DNA of 64,000 nt from a bacterium (GCA_016125385.1 WGLV01000014.1:1-64000), one strand, 5' to 3'. Counted from the stretch's first letter, positions 43,585-54,831 are shown. Translations and numbers: made by a program. The notes: generated from the letters alone by a model not told the origin.

Positions 43585-46464
43585 ATGGGGAAATTGGTTC
43601 ACAGCAGAAGAATGCTGCTTGTGTATTTATTTGTAACTATTTGTTTTAATTCAAATTATGGCTATTGTTCGATAGAGGCTGTGATCGAAGCGATTCGCGG
43701 TCATTCTCCGGAGAGAGCGCGAATTGAATTGAGGCGTTTCAAAGATAACCTCTCTTTGGATGAAATCATAAAGTTTGATGTCGTCCTCCAGTCAATTCAA
43801 CCTGATGAACAATGGATGACGTTTCTTTCGGACTTGTGTGAGCGTTTTCCTGAGTCGGGTTTGTTGAAATCCCACTTGGCCAGACTCCTGATCCTGACCA
43901 ATCATACCAGTGAAGGGATGGATATCTTCAAACAGGCTGTTACGGCGGAACCTGATAACCCTGTTCTTCTCTATCGGGCCGCCATGCTGGCGTATATCTC
44001 CAATCAATACGATTCCGCAAGCCGCTGGATCGATGATTTGTTGCGAATCGAGCCGGTTCATGCGGATGGCCTGTTTGTGAAAGGGGCTTTACTGTCACGG
44101 CGAGGCGAATACGAGCAGGCGCGCCGTGTTCTGCTGGAAGCGGCCCGGTTAAAACCAGAGCATCCACTGGTGTATCAGGAACTGGGAGTAATTGAAAACG
44201 CCGACGGACGACCGGACCGGGCGGAAGGATATTTGAGAAAGGCCGTACAAGATAATCCATTTCACCTTGAGGCGTACAATCAATTGATTGTCAGCCTGGC
44301 CCGGCAGAAAAAAAACAAGGAACTTGAACCGATTCGGGACGCGGCGGCTTATCTTAATTCATGGGGTAAGGGAAAACTGAACCGTATTCATTCCCTTGAA
44401 TCGAGAAAAGAATTGTTAACCGCCGACGAAGCGTTTGAGCTGGCGGTTGAATATTGCAGCGTCGAGCGCTCAGACCTGGCGCAACGTCTGGTCGAAAGCG
44501 TATTGAAGACAGGGCGAGAGAATGACCGGTTGCGGTTTCTGGCCGGCCAGATCGAGTATTTCCACCAGAACTATCAAAATTGCCTCGAACATCTGGAGCA
44601 GGTAAGCGACTCTAGGTTGGAAGGGCTTGAGCGGTATTGGGAATTGAAAACGGGATCTCTATTGCGTATCGGCCGGATGGAAGAATTCAGATCAGCGATC
44701 GAAGCCGCGTTGAAACAATATCCGGATTCCATCTCATTGCGTGAATTGCTTCGTGAATCGGAAACAGCCGGTTCTACACAACGCCAATTCGAAGAGCCAG
44801 AGATTGCGGAAAAAACTTCTGACGCCGCTCCCCCCGCTTCAACCGCCGCTGAATCCAATGATCCTGCTTCGTGTATGTCTTCACCTCTCGTTCCAGAATC
44901 CGTTGCGTTTCAATTTGCCGACGCGAGCGAGGCGAGCGGGATCACTACGTTTGAACATCGTCTCGGTCACGCGGACAAGCGCTGGATTATCGATGCGATG
45001 GGGTCGGGCGTAGCAGTGGGCGACTATGATAACGACGGCGACGACGATCTGTATTTCGTTAACGGCCGGCCCGACGCTATAACGCCCGATCTCCGATGGC
45101 GCAACGCGTTGTTTCGTAACGACGGGGGACGCTTTACCGATGTGACGGAACAGGCGGGAGTGGGCGATCCGGGATTCGGCATGGCGGCGGTGTGGGGCGA
45201 TGTGAACAACGACGGATGGATCGATTTATACGTGGGAAATTATGGCCGCAACGTCCTGTATCTCAATCGGGGCGACGGAACGTTTGAAGATATCTCCACG
45301 CGGTCAGGGGCGGATGACGACGGCTATTGCGCCGGCCTGGCGTTTGGCGATGTTGACCACGACGGAGATCTCGATCTTTATGTAGGGAATTACGTCGATT
45401 TTGATCCTGCTCGTGACGGCGATTTGCGGGGCGAGTTTCACGGAATGGCCGTGTTTCCTCACCCCCTGGCGTTTAATTCACAACCGGATCGCCTGTTGAT
45501 TAACGATGGATTCGGCGGGTTTCATGATGAAGCAGTGAAACGTGGTTTACGTATGGATGATGGGCGCGCGATGGGGGTTGTGTTTATGGATTTGGATCTC
45601 GACGGCGATCTTGATTTGTATGTGGCGAACGATTCGTCATCCAATTGCGTTTTTCTAAACATTGGCGATGGATATTTTGAGGATATGAGTTACTCGTCTG
45701 GCGGCGCCTTTACGAAAAACGGTCAGGCTCACGCCAGTATGGGCCTGGCTCCAGGGGATTTCGATAATGACGGCTTCATCGATCTGGCCGTGACTTCGTA
45801 TGCGTACCAGACCGATCTGATCTACAGGAACCTGGGCGGAGGATTGATGGACGACGTCACTGGGGCGCTTGGGCTTTCGCAAAACAGTTACGCGAAAGTG
45901 ACGTGGGGAGTGCATTGGTGCGATTTCAACTCGGATGGATTTCTCGATCTGTTTACCGCCAACGGACATCTGTATCCACAAGCCGATTCGCTCCGGGGCG
46001 AATCGCCATATAAGCAAGGCGTCTCGTTCTACCAGAATCTCGGGACGAAATTCATGGAAAATACGGAAAAGAGCATGAATCAGCTGAGAATCGAGTCGTG
46101 CCGAGGGTCCGCGCTGCTGGATTACGACGGCGACGGAGACATGGACATCGCGGTGAATTGCATCGATTCACACCCGTTGCTGCTCGAAAACCGGACGCCC
46201 TCCGGCTCATGGATAAAAGTCAAACTGGCGGGGACCAGCGCACAGACTTATGGCGTACGGATTACGGCGACCGCGGGGAAACGGATATGGATGCGAATGG
46301 TGGATGGCGGTTCCAGCTACCTGTCTCAATCCAGCGCCGTTCAGCATTTTGGTTTTGGATCGCTTGAACGCATCGACGCCGTTACCGTGTATTGGCTCGA
46401 CGCGCCGCCAACCCGAATCGGCTCGCCGTTGATCAATCAGACGATCGTGATCAAGCATCCATGA
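43585..46464 (+). CDS. exported TPR / FG-GAP / ASPIC-UnbV protein (CRTAC1 family)
   Basis: A 959-residue secreted protein. A signal-peptide-like segment (residues 9-27) is followed by tetratricopeptide repeats (about 55-395). Next come seven calcium-loop FG-GAP repeats, each of the D-x-D-x-D-G-x-x-D type (DYDNDGDDDLYFVN, DVNNDGWIDLYVGN, DVDHDGDLDLYVGN and others), and a C-terminal ASPIC/UnbV domain (SGSWIKVKLAG, SSYLSQSSAVQHFG). Such proteins are common in Planctomycetota and Acidobacteriota and are thought to act at the cell surface; the function is not established. It is convergent with the sucrose genes, 13 bp from their stop. Confidence 0.82.
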   Translation: MGKLVHSRRMLLVYLFVTICFNSNYGYCSIEAVIEAIRGHSPERARIELRRFKDNLSLDEIIKFDVVLQSIQPDEQWMTFLSDLCERFPESGLLKSHLARLLILTNHTSEGMDIFKQAVTAEPDNPVLLYRAAMLAYISNQYDSASRWIDDLLRIEPVHADGLFVKGALLSRRGEYEQARRVLLEAARLKPEHPLVYQELGVIENADGRPDRAEGYLRKAVQDNPFHLEAYNQLIVSLARQKKNKELEPIRDAAAYLNSWGKGKLNRIHSLESRKELLTADEAFELAVEYCSVERSDLAQRLVESVLKTGRENDRLRFLAGQIEYFHQNYQNCLEHLEQVSDSRLEGLERYWELKTGSLLRIGRMEEFRSAIEAALKQYPDSISLRELLRESETAGSTQRQFEEPEIAEKTSDAAPPASTAAESNDPASCMSSPLVPESVAFQFADASEASGITTFEHRLGHADKRWIIDAMGSGVAVGDYDNDGDDDLYFVNGRPDAITPDLRWRNALFRNDGGRFTDVTEQAGVGDPGFGMAAVWGDVNNDGWIDLYVGNYGRNVLYLNRGDGTFEDISTRSGADDDGYCAGLAFGDVDHDGDLDLYVGNYVDFDPARDGDLRGEFHGMAVFPHPLAFNSQPDRLLINDGFGGFHDEAVKRGLRMDDGRAMGVVFMDLDLDGDLDLYVANDSSSNCVFLNIGDGYFEDMSYSSGGAFTKNGQAHASMGLAPGDFDNDGFIDLAVTSYAYQTDLIYRNLGGGLMDDVTGALGLSQNSYAKVTWGVHWCDFNSDGFLDLFTANGHLYPQADSLRGESPYKQGVSFYQNLGTKFMENTEKSMNQLRIESCRGSALLDYDGDGDMDIAVNCIDSHPLLLENRTPSGSWIKVKLAGTSAQTYGVRITATAGKRIWMRMVDGGSSYLSQSSAVQHFGFGSLERIDAVTVYWLDAPPTRIGSPLINQTIVIKHP

Positions 46465-46477
46465 CGAGACCGCGCGA

Positions 46478-48868
46478 TCAGGCGTGGGGAACCTCGTTGG
46501 CCAGATTGCGGTAGGTCGCGCCGTAAAACATTTCCAGGTAGCGGCGCGTTTCCTCTCGTTCCAGATTGGAAACATATTTCCAGAATCCATAAATTCGCGA
46601 GAGGCTCATAAGCCGTTCGGCGTAGAGCTTCCAGTTATACCGCGTCCGGATGCGTTCGATGGCTCCATTGGAGATTTCATCCCAATACGATGGCTTCTCC
46701 TGGCAACGCTCGAAGAACGCCGCCATTTTGCGGGCGGCTTCTTCACCGTGGTTAGGGTCGATGTGAAAACCGGAGACGCCGTCGACGATGATTTCATTGG
46801 GGCCGCCGTAGCGGGTGGCGAAGATGGGCAGACCCGACGACATCGCCTCAATGACGGTGAGACCGAACGCTTCGAACAACGCGGGCTGAACGAACGCGCC
46901 TTTGCGGTCGGCGATGACGCGGTAGACCTCGCCCGCCAGCCGTTTATCGAGTTGAAGCCCCATCCAGCGCACGCTCGAATCGAGATTGTGTTCGTCGAAC
47001 AGATTATGCATCTGATAAATCTGTTCGCGCTCTTCATTGTCGCCGGAGCGGTTGGGATCGGTGTATCCCCCCACCACCACGAGGTTGGCGGCTTCACGCA
47101 ATTCGGTTGAGTTGGCGTACCAACTGACGAATCCCGTCAGGTTTTTGATTTTGTCCATGCGCGCCATGGTGAAGAGGACCGGTTTATCCGAATCGGCCAA
47201 CGCGCCGCGCACGCCATCGCGCGCCTCGCCGAAGAGCAGATCGGATATCTCGCCCTGCATGTCTTTAAGGCGGCGATCGGTCTCTTTGTAGGAGAAGTAA
47301 ATGCGGGGGTCGGCGCCCGGCGAAACGATGTTGAATTTGGGATCGAACAGATCGACGCCGGACGCGACGCGATACAGGCCCGGCATAGTGAATGAATGGT
47401 AACTTTCGTATTGCCCCACGCTGTCGGCGTTTCCGGCGATTTCCTGATAGGTGCTGGCGATGATGAAGTCGGCGGTGTTCATGGCGATGATGTCGGCGGT
47501 GAACTGGCAACCGAAGTGATATTGAGGATCGAGGTTGTGCCAGTAGAGATCGGAGAAGAGGTATTTCGATTTTTCCAGTGCGTGAGCGATGTTGCACTGA
47601 GTGACGTTGAGACGACGCGACAGGATCGAAGCGACCAGGTTGCCGTCGGAATAATTGCCGATAATAAGATCGGGGCTGTCGTCAAGAATGGACAGAATCT
47701 CTTTCTCCACCTCAATGGCGAAGCGTTCGAGATAAGGCCATACGTTGAATCGCGAGATCCAGTGAGGAACGACGTCGCCTTGCTCATTACGAAACGGCAC
47801 GCGGATAATTTTGGCGTTCTGGGTTCCGACGATGGGTTCGATGTGCTGATCGCAGCTGGTTTCACCCGCATCGGGAATCAGGCGTGTGACGACGAGAATC
47901 TGCGGCTCAATATCGAGACCGTGTTCGCGGATCTGGTCGCGCATTTCCTGTTCGAGCGCCAGAACCTGATCGAGAATGTAAACCACCTGACCGCCGGTGT
48001 CGGGAAGACCGAACACCTTGCCCTGACTGAAATATCCGTGCGGCGAAAGGATGACCAAGTTGTAGATCATGGGGATGCGGCTGAGAAAGCGGCTGATCAT
48101 GTCGGGATCGGGGCCCTCCATGATGTCGGTCAGAAGGTGGAACGATTCGACGATCCGCTTCACGGTTCGGCCCCAGCCCGGCTCGAAGCCGAGATTCTGA
48201 AGTTCATGGGCGACGGCGTCCCATTCCGCGTCCTGAGGCTGGCCGGAGAGGTAATCGAGACCAGCGCGGAGCGCGGAACGCAATCCCCGGTTATCGGTGA
48301 TCCGATTGTTCACCATCAACTGCATGCCGTGGCACTGGTGAACGCGCATGAAATCGAGCAGTGACTTGTGTCCATTACGATTTTCAGTGAACAGGCGGTT
48401 GGAGAGATAGCGGTTTAAAAACTCGACGCCTCGGCCGATATTGCGCGGTTCAGAGAGTTTGGGGAAGTCGCGGTTGAACGGGCTCAGGTCGATTTCCATC
48501 ACCCAGTCATCGTCGCCCTGAGAGGTGTTGACGAGGCGCTCTTTGAACCGTAAAAACGCGGAGACTCCGATCTCTTCGAAATCGACGGTTTCGGCGTGAA
48601 AGCGCACGTAGATCCATTCCGCCACGCGGGGCCGGATGGCGAAGCATAACCACGAACCCGAGACGCAAACCTCCTGAGTACGGCGCACCACGCGTTCAAA
48701 GGGCGTGTGGCGCAAGTCGCATTCGGCGGTCGATTCGCAGAACGCGGTGAACGCGTCCCACACATCCGACTGGAGCAGAATCTGACGGTCGAGACCGGTC
48801 AGCTGCCGTAAAAACGCATACAGCGCGTTATGGTTGGATTCGATGGTTTTGCGGATGATTTCAATCAT
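46478..48868 (-). CDS. sucrose synthase
   Basis: A 796-residue enzyme that interconverts sucrose plus a nucleoside diphosphate with NDP-glucose plus fructose in the cytosol. Length and layout match plant and bacterial sucrose synthases. The N-terminal regulatory half is followed by a GT4 GT-B core opening with [20 protein letters not shown], then [12 protein letters not shown], and the donor motif [16 protein letters not shown]. Its ATG overlaps the stop of the upstream sucrose-phosphate synthase (ATGA at 48865-48868). No sucrose invertase or transporter lies nearby. Confidence 0.92.
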   Translation of the reverse strand: MIEIIRKTIESNHNALYAFLRQLTGLDRQILLQSDVWDAFTAFCESTAECDLRHTPFERVVRRTQEVCVSGSWLCFAIRPRVAEWIYVRFHAETVDFEEIGVSAFLRFKERLVNTSQGDDDWVMEIDLSPFNRDFPKLSEPRNIGRGVEFLNRYLSNRLFTENRNGHKSLLDFMRVHQCHGMQLMVNNRITDNRGLRSALRAGLDYLSGQPQDAEWDAVAHELQNLGFEPGWGRTVKRIVESFHLLTDIMEGPDPDMISRFLSRIPMIYNLVILSPHGYFSQGKVFGLPDTGGQVVYILDQVLALEQEMRDQIREHGLDIEPQILVVTRLIPDAGETSCDQHIEPIVGTQNAKIIRVPFRNEQGDVVPHWISRFNVWPYLERFAIEVEKEILSILDDSPDLIIGNYSDGNLVASILSRRLNVTQCNIAHALEKSKYLFSDLYWHNLDPQYHFGCQFTADIIAMNTADFIIASTYQEIAGNADSVGQYESYHSFTMPGLYRVASGVDLFDPKFNIVSPGADPRIYFSYKETDRRLKDMQGEISDLLFGEARDGVRGALADSDKPVLFTMARMDKIKNLTGFVSWYANSTELREAANLVVVGGYTDPNRSGDNEEREQIYQMHNLFDEHNLDSSVRWMGLQLDKRLAGEVYRVIADRKGAFVQPALFEAFGLTVIEAMSSGLPIFATRYGGPNEIIVDGVSGFHIDPNHGEEAARKMAAFFERCQEKPSYWDEISNGAIERIRTRYNWKLYAERLMSLSRIYGFWKYVSNLEREETRRYLEMFYGATYRNLANEVPHA

Positions 48869-51018
48869 GCTTCCTCCTTATGTGGAACGCGAATATCGCC
48901 GAAAAAGCCGTAGTGATCGGCTCCTTCCAATATGCCGCGCGCGTATTCACCCTGTGCGAAATAGATAGTGGGCGAGCCCTTGAGGTGGGCGAGTTCAGGA
49001 TCGTGGTTGCCCACCACGACGCTCAGCGCGCTGCTGGCCAGCATCTCTTCATCGTTGCCCGAGTCGCCCGCGACGAGAATGTGATCCATCGGCAGGCCCC
49101 ACTTGTTGGCGAGGTACCACACCGCAAGACCTTTTGATGCGCGGATGGGAAGAAAATCGAGATACTGCTGGTGTGAGAATATAGTTTTGACCTGAAACTT
49201 GTTGCGGCGAATTTCGCGAATGATGTCGCGCTTCGACGGCGCGACGTTCGGGTCGTAATAAAAACTCAGTTTATGTCGGCGCTGAAATTCATCTTCCTGA
49301 ATAAGGACGCCTTCAAATTGCTGCATGAATTCGCGCAGGCGATCGGGTTCCCAGCGGTAGTCGAGATGCCGCGTCCAGTCGGCGTCGGGCGAAAGATCGT
49401 GCCCGTAATAGATTTCGGCGCCGACGGAGGTGATCAGGATATCGGGCCGGGGGACCTTCCATTCATCAAACGCCTGAAGGCAACTTTGCAGATGCCGGCC
49501 GGTGGCGATGCCGAACCCGATTTTTCGATCGGACGATTTCAGACGTTTCATCAATTCCTGAAGGCTTTCTGAATCACCGATGAGGGTATTGTCGATGTCG
49601 GAAATAACGAGGCGGTCGCTGGAAAGCAGACGCTTGCCCGAAGTCGTCCAGAAAGGTTTGGGACGCGCGTCGCGGATGAAGCGCTGGATGGTCTGTACGT
49701 AAGTTTTGACATGGCCGCTCCATGAATAGTGACGGCGGACGCCGCGCAGCCCGTTGCGTGAAAGATTGCGCCAGCGAGTCGGGTTGCGCAGAATTTCAGT
49801 GATGGCATCGGCCATGTCTTCGGAGTTTAGAGGATCGATCAGGGAGCCATTCGAACAGTTGGCGGTGATGTCGCGCGGTCCGCCGTCATTGGTGGCGACG
49901 ATGGGTAATCCACAGGCGGCGGCTTCGATGAGGGTTAGGCCGAAGGGTTCGGTCAACGCGGGATTGACGAAAACGCCGCGCGTTTTGGCGGCGATGCGGT
50001 ATATGTCGGGCACCTCATCCGCCACGTGATGTTTCGGATAAGCCACGCGGCCGTACAGGTCGTACCGGTCGATCAGATAGAGAATCTCGTTGAGGACGTC
50101 TCGCGCGCCGGTATCCATTTCACGGTAATCGTCGCGGTTGCCTGCGACGATCACCAGATTGGCCATGCGTTTAAGTTCATCATTCTCTCCATAGGCTTTG
50201 ATCAGCGTCGTGATGTTTTTTCGTTCGTCGGGGCGAGACAGCGCGAGGATCATCGGCTTGCGCGGCTCCTGAAGAAAACGCGAAAGTTCCTGCATGTAGG
50301 TGTGTTGAAACTGAAAACGCGCGGGCGGATAAAAGCGTTCGAGGTCGATGCCCGGCGGGATTACGACCATCTTATCAGTCTGATAATTCTGATAGCGTTC
50401 GTACTGTTCTTCGATTTCCTGACTGGTGCTGACCACGACCAGCGATGCGGTGTTGAGCGCTTCTTCTTCGGCTTCGATACGCGGCTCAATGTTATAGCGG
50501 CGTGCGATTGTTTCCTGGCTTAAACCGCTTTCAAGCAGCCGTTCGTTTTTGACGCGGCCCAGCGAATGGCCGGTGAAGACCATCGGCACGCCCAGCAGGT
50601 TGGCGAGTTTGGCGGCGAGATACCCCGCGTCGGCGTAATGTCCATGAATGACGTGAGGGATTCGCCCGATGCGCCGGAAGTGTTTGATGCACTCATCGGC
50701 GAACGCGTCGAGATAGGGCCACAGAGATTCTTTGCGCAGATAACGCCGGGGGCCGCATGGAAGACGCACGATGCGCGCTTTGTCGCTGAGTTGTTCTTCG
50801 GGTTCGGAATAGGAATCATCGATGCGGGGATCGAACACGCGCCGAGTGGCGAGATCAATGCGGGCTACGCGGGAATGATCGGAAAGCGCCCGGGCGAGTT
50901 CCACTACATACTTGATTTGTCCACCGGTATCAGCGTCGCTGCCGAGTTCCATCTCGTGGCCGCGCACCAAACCGTGAACGCTGATCATGAATACATAGAG
51001 TCCGTCATTTTTCGGCAT
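48865..51018 (-). CDS. bifunctional sucrose-phosphate synthase / phosphatase
   Basis: A 717-residue protein. Residues about 8-455 form a GT4 sucrose-phosphate synthase ([59 protein letters not shown]) that makes sucrose-6-phosphate from NDP-glucose and fructose-6-phosphate. Residues about 470-717 form a HAD phosphatase domain. Its catalytic motif DIDNT is near 474, and its GDSGNDEE motif supplies the metal ligands, so this domain should be active and release sucrose. Many plant SPS copies have lost these residues. It is first in the operon with sucrose synthase. Confidence 0.9.
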   Translation of the reverse strand: MPKNDGLYVFMISVHGLVRGHEMELGSDADTGGQIKYVVELARALSDHSRVARIDLATRRVFDPRIDDSYSEPEEQLSDKARIVRLPCGPRRYLRKESLWPYLDAFADECIKHFRRIGRIPHVIHGHYADAGYLAAKLANLLGVPMVFTGHSLGRVKNERLLESGLSQETIARRYNIEPRIEAEEEALNTASLVVVSTSQEIEEQYERYQNYQTDKMVVIPPGIDLERFYPPARFQFQHTYMQELSRFLQEPRKPMILALSRPDERKNITTLIKAYGENDELKRMANLVIVAGNRDDYREMDTGARDVLNEILYLIDRYDLYGRVAYPKHHVADEVPDIYRIAAKTRGVFVNPALTEPFGLTLIEAAACGLPIVATNDGGPRDITANCSNGSLIDPLNSEDMADAITEILRNPTRWRNLSRNGLRGVRRHYSWSGHVKTYVQTIQRFIRDARPKPFWTTSGKRLLSSDRLVISDIDNTLIGDSESLQELMKRLKSSDRKIGFGIATGRHLQSCLQAFDEWKVPRPDILITSVGAEIYYGHDLSPDADWTRHLDYRWEPDRLREFMQQFEGVLIQEDEFQRRHKLSFYYDPNVAPSKRDIIREIRRNKFQVKTIFSHQQYLDFLPIRASKGLAVWYLANKWGLPMDHILVAGDSGNDEEMLASSALSVVVGNHDPELAHLKGSPTIYFAQGEYARGILEGADHYGFFGDIRVPHKEEA

Positions 51019-51329
51019 GGTTCCGTTCGTTTTCAGTTCTCCTGTTCTGAGAGTTGGATAGAGCGGGTTGGAGGGCGAGATCGCCTCCCTGAATCGAAAA
51101 AGTTACAAAATCGTTGAGTTTTTGATGTGCGGGAATGACTTCGGCATCTGTTTAGTAGTGTAATGATTCGATTTGACGATTCAAGTGGAGAGTCTACCCG
51201 GCGCATGGGCGTATGGCCATCCCGCGCTGGATTTTCATGTAAAACTAACGCGTGCGTGGATGGGGATGCGAACAGAATACCGATATACTGATGCTTCGTT
51301 ATTTTCTCAACGGAAAAAGGAGCGGCGTG
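51019..51329. other. 311-bp divergent spacer between sucrose and phosphonate genes
   Basis: It must hold promoters for both directions. TATACT at 51284-51289 could be a -10 box for phnW, 40 bases before its start, but no good -35 is visible. TTGACG at 51173 has no matching -10. No Pho-box-like direct repeat was recognised by eye. Confidence 0.5.
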
Positions 51330-52469
51330 ATGACAAAGCCGAGCGCGGATAAAATTTTATTCACCCCCGGGCCTCTCACAACCAGTCTCAGCGTAAAAGA
51401 AGCCATGTTGCGCGACCTGGGGTCGCGCGATTTTGAATTCATTCAGACGGTGCGCGACATTCGCGCTCAGCTGCTCTCTATCGGCGAAGTCTCCGAAGAG
51501 ACGTATACCGCGATTCCGATGCAGGGCAGCGGCACGTTCGGTCTGGAGGCGGTATTGTCATCGTGCATTCCGCCTGATGGAAAACTGCTGGTCGTCATTA
51601 ACGGTGCGTACGGAAAGCGCATTGAAAAAATCGCGAGCGTGTTGAAGATCGATATCGCCGTGCTGGAGTACCCCGAGAATGAACTCCCGTCGTTGGAGGA
51701 GATCGACAAGACTCTCGCCTCCGACCCGGCGATTACCCACGTGGAAATGGTTTCCTGTGAAACCACGACGGGCATCTTTAACCCGGTGCGTGAAGTGGGC
51801 GAGATTTGCGCGAAGCACGATCGCCTGTTTTTCGTCGACGCGATGAGCAGTTTTGGCGCCGTTCCGCTGAACCTGGCTGAATGTCATGTCGATTACCTGG
51901 TCTCATCCGCCAACAAGTGCATTGAGGGCGTCCCCGGCTTTTCATTCGCGATCGCGCGCAAAGAGCCGTTTCTCAAGACAGAAGGATTCGCGCGCAGTTT
52001 AAGTTTTGATCTGTACGGTCAATGGAAAGGGCTGGAGTCAAACGGCCAGTTCCGATTCACGCCGCCGACGCACACGCTGCTTGCGTTCAGGCAGGCGTTG
52101 CGCGAACTCGACGAAGAAGGCGGAGTGACCGGGCGCGCGGCGCGCTACAAAGCGAATTATGAGACGCTGGTGAGCGCCATGCGGGAGATGGGCTTTGAGG
52201 AATACCTCCAGCCCGAGATTCAAGGATACATCATTACGTCGTTCCGGTATCCGAATCATCCTCAATTCGACTTCGAAGAATTTTACCGCCGTTTGAACGA
52301 GCGGGATCAGGTCATCTACCCCGGCAAAGTGAGCAACGCGGACTGCTTCCGCATTGGCAACATCGGTCGAATCGACACGAGTCACGTCAAAACGCTGATT
52401 GGCGCGATTCGTGAGGTCATGACGGAGATGAAAATCGATTTGCCGCTGACGGCGGCGCCATCGCGGTGA
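51330..52469 (+). CDS. phnW: 2-aminoethylphosphonate--pyruvate transaminase
   Basis: PhnW converts 2-aminoethylphosphonate and pyruvate into phosphonoacetaldehyde and alanine. The 379-residue PLP enzyme has the family N-terminus ILFTPGPLTTSLSVK, the QGSGTFGLEA phosphate-binding turn, D170 in FVDAMSSFGA and the Schiff-base lysine K196 in SSANKCIEGVPG. ATG 51330 is set by AAGGAG 7 bases upstream; the longer TTG start at 51252 adds a non-conserved piece. It is followed by phnX and pbfA, which settles the pathway. Confidence 0.93.
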   Translation: MTKPSADKILFTPGPLTTSLSVKEAMLRDLGSRDFEFIQTVRDIRAQLLSIGEVSEETYTAIPMQGSGTFGLEAVLSSCIPPDGKLLVVINGAYGKRIEKIASVLKIDIAVLEYPENELPSLEEIDKTLASDPAITHVEMVSCETTTGIFNPVREVGEICAKHDRLFFVDAMSSFGAVPLNLAECHVDYLVSSANKCIEGVPGFSFAIARKEPFLKTEGFARSLSFDLYGQWKGLESNGQFRFTPPTHTLLAFRQALRELDEEGGVTGRAARYKANYETLVSAMREMGFEEYLQPEIQGYIITSFRYPNHPQFDFEEFYRRLNERDQVIYPGKVSNADCFRIGNIGRIDTSHVKTLIGAIREVMTEMKIDLPLTAAPSR

Positions 52470-52551
52470 CGCAAGCGTAGTGCATCATTCAACTGGAAAA
52501 ATGAATATCGCCTCGGCGGTTTTCGCCCGGCGCTCTTGAAGGAGAAAGCGA

Positions 52552-53382
52552 ATGGACTTTGTTTTTCAACGCACGTACCGAGGGCCGCTGCAAGCGGCGA
52601 TCTTCGACTGGGCGGGCACGACGGTCGATTACGGCTGTTTCGCTCCGGCGGTTGTATTTATTGAAGTGTTCAAGAATCACGGCGTTGAGATCAACATGGA
52701 ACAGGCGCGCGGTCCCATGGGCGCGGCGAAACGCGAGCACATTAAAATGATCAGCCAGATGGAACCTGTGGCGGAAGCCTGGCGCGCCAAACATGGAAGC
52801 GAATGCAGCGAAGCGGATATCGACACGATGTATCAGGAATTTATTCCGCTGCAATTGAAATGCATTCTCGATTATAACGAACTGGTTCCGGGCGTGATCG
52901 ACACGATGCGCGATATTCGGGGACGCCGCATGAAGATCGGTTCGACCACGGGCTATAACCGTGAAATGATGGAACTGGTGGCTGGCGACGCAAAAAAACA
53001 CGGGTATTCACCCGACGCGGATACATGCGCCAGCGATGTTCCCGCCGGGCGTCCCGAACCGTGGATGTGCCTGAAAATCGCTCAGGAATTGCGCGTGTAT
53101 CCGATGGAAGCCGTGGTGAAGATCGGCGATACGGTTCCCGATATTGATGAAGGTCTCAACGCCAACATGTGGACGGTCGGCGTGGTGATGAGCGGCAACG
53201 AGATGGGGCTGCGGCCCGCCGAGGTCAATTTCGGCGATGACAAGACGCTCAACAAGAAGCGGGAGAAGGCCTATTTGAAGCTGGCGCAGGCGGGAGCGCA
53301 TTACGTGATCGACAGCGTGATCGACCTGCCCGCCGTACTGGACGACATCAACGCGCGGCTGGCGCGCGGCGAACGCCCCTGA
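52552..53382 (+). CDS. phnX: phosphonoacetaldehyde hydrolase (phosphonatase)
   Basis: PhnX cleaves the carbon-phosphorus bond of phosphonoacetaldehyde into acetaldehyde and phosphate. This HAD enzyme has 276 residues. The nucleophile D19 lies in FDWAGTTVD and the Schiff-base lysine K60 in PMGAAKREH; both sit seven positions later than D12 and K53 of the Bacillus cereus enzyme. Motif III and motif IV residues follow in PAGRPEPWMC and KIGDTVPDIDEG. It lies between phnW and pbfA. Confidence 0.94.
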   Translation: MDFVFQRTYRGPLQAAIFDWAGTTVDYGCFAPAVVFIEVFKNHGVEINMEQARGPMGAAKREHIKMISQMEPVAEAWRAKHGSECSEADIDTMYQEFIPLQLKCILDYNELVPGVIDTMRDIRGRRMKIGSTTGYNREMMELVAGDAKKHGYSPDADTCASDVPAGRPEPWMCLKIAQELRVYPMEAVVKIGDTVPDIDEGLNANMWTVGVVMSGNEMGLRPAEVNFGDDKTLNKKREKAYLKLAQAGAHYVIDSVIDLPAVLDDINARLARGERP

Positions 53383-53396
53383 CCGGGAGAGAACGG

Positions 53397-54767
53397 ATGA
53401 CCAATGGACGCGACGTCAGCCATCTGAAATCGGAAGGCGATCTCAATATCACGCCGCGACGCCAGCAATGGCAGGACGAGCATCTCGACGAGAAAACCAG
53501 ACAGCTACTCAAACGCGACGCCGATGTGTTTCTGCATCAGTCTCTCTCGTCGCCCTGCCTGAACGCCATGCGCGCCTGCGGCGGAGTTTATATTGAAGAC
53601 ACGCAGGGGCGGCGCTATCTCGATTTTCACGGCAATAACGTCCATCAGGCCGGATTCAGTCATCCCCGCGTGATTAAGGCGATCGAGCGCCAGTTACACG
53701 AACTTTCTTTCTGTACGAGACGGTATACCAACGCGCCCGCGATCGAACTGGCGGAAAAACTGACCTCGCTGGCCCCCGGCGATCTGAACCGGGTTTTGTT
53801 CGCTCCGGGTGGAACCGCTGCGATCGGCATGGCGCTGAAACTGGCGCGCGCCGCCACCGGACGCCATAAAACCATTTCGATGTGGGATTCGTTTCACGGC
53901 GCGTCGCTGGACGCGATTTCGCTGGGCGGCGAAGCGATTTTCCGAGCTGGGGTGGGACCGCTGCTTTCCGGTTGCGAACACGCGCCGCCGCCGGACGCGT
54001 ACCGCTGTATCTGGGGATGTGAGGGAACGTGCAACCTGAAGTGCGCCGATTACATCGAATACATGCTTGAAAAAGAAGGCGACGTCGCGGCGGTGGTGGC
54101 CGAGACGGTACGCAGTACGCCGTTTCTTCCTCCCGCCGATTACTGGAAGAAAGTGCGCGCCGCCTGCGACAAATACGGCGCGCTGCTGATTCTCGATGAG
54201 ATTCCACATTGTCTTGGCCGCACAGGAAAAATGTTCACCGTTGAGCATTACGGCATCACGCCCGACATGCTGGTGATCGGCAAAGGGCTGGGCGGCGGCG
54301 TGTTCCCCCTTGCGGCGTTAATCGCTCGCGAAGGGCTCAACGAAGCGATGGCCGATAAGGCGCTGGGACACTATACCCACGAAAAGAACCCGGTGGCGTG
54401 CGCGGCGGCATTAGCGGCGCTGGGCGTGATCGAAGATGAAGGACTGTGTGAAAACGCGGCGCGGGTGGGAGAATTCGCGTTGGAACGCATGCGCGCCATG
54501 ATGGATCGGCATCCGCTGATCGGCGACGTCCGCGGGCTGGGCCTGCTGTTGGGTATGGAACTGGTTCGGGATCGCGCTACGAAAGAGAAGGCGCTAGATG
54601 AAGCCGAGGCTGCGATGTATGGCGCCTTGACGCGCGGGCTTTCGTTCAAATTGACGATGGGGTGCATCCTGACGCTGACTCCCGCATTAATGATTACTGA
54701 AGAACAGATGGGGCGGGCGCTCGATATCATCGAAGAATGTCTGATCGAGATTGAATCCTCGAATTAA
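53397..54767 (+). CDS. pbfA: class III aminotransferase-fold enzyme, probable (R)-1-hydroxy-2-aminoethylphosphonate ammonia-lyase
   Basis: PbfA removes ammonia from (R)-1-hydroxy-2-aminoethylphosphonate to give phosphonoacetaldehyde, so the same PhnX can act on both substrates. The 456-residue PLP protein has D267 in LILDEIPHCLGRTG and the Schiff-base lysine K296 in IGKGLGGG. The cysteine-rich insert CIWGCEGTCNLKC (about 204-216) and the DEIPHCLG variant of the usual DEVQTGFG motif set it apart from normal transaminases. It starts 14 bp after phnX, the known genomic context of PbfA. Without that context it would be annotated only as an aminotransferase. Confidence 0.8.
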   Translation: MTNGRDVSHLKSEGDLNITPRRQQWQDEHLDEKTRQLLKRDADVFLHQSLSSPCLNAMRACGGVYIEDTQGRRYLDFHGNNVHQAGFSHPRVIKAIERQLHELSFCTRRYTNAPAIELAEKLTSLAPGDLNRVLFAPGGTAAIGMALKLARAATGRHKTISMWDSFHGASLDAISLGGEAIFRAGVGPLLSGCEHAPPPDAYRCIWGCEGTCNLKCADYIEYMLEKEGDVAAVVAETVRSTPFLPPADYWKKVRAACDKYGALLILDEIPHCLGRTGKMFTVEHYGITPDMLVIGKGLGGGVFPLAALIAREGLNEAMADKALGHYTHEKNPVACAAALAALGVIEDEGLCENAARVGEFALERMRAMMDRHPLIGDVRGLGLLLGMELVRDRATKEKALDEAEAAMYGALTRGLSFKLTMGCILTLTPALMITEEQMGRALDIIEECLIEIESSN

Positions 54768-54768
54768 A

Positions 54769-54797
54769 TTGACGCCCTTTAGCGTAAACTATATGTA
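54769..54797 (+). promoter_or_regulatory. candidate promoter of the YhfC-like gene
   Basis: TTGACG (54769-54774) lies 15 to 17 bases before TATATG/TATGTA (54790-54797). The -10 match is mediocre, so this is weak. Confidence 0.3.
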
Positions 54798-54831
54798 TTC
54801 GCCGTAACGCGATTTCCGGGGGGATCCGATC

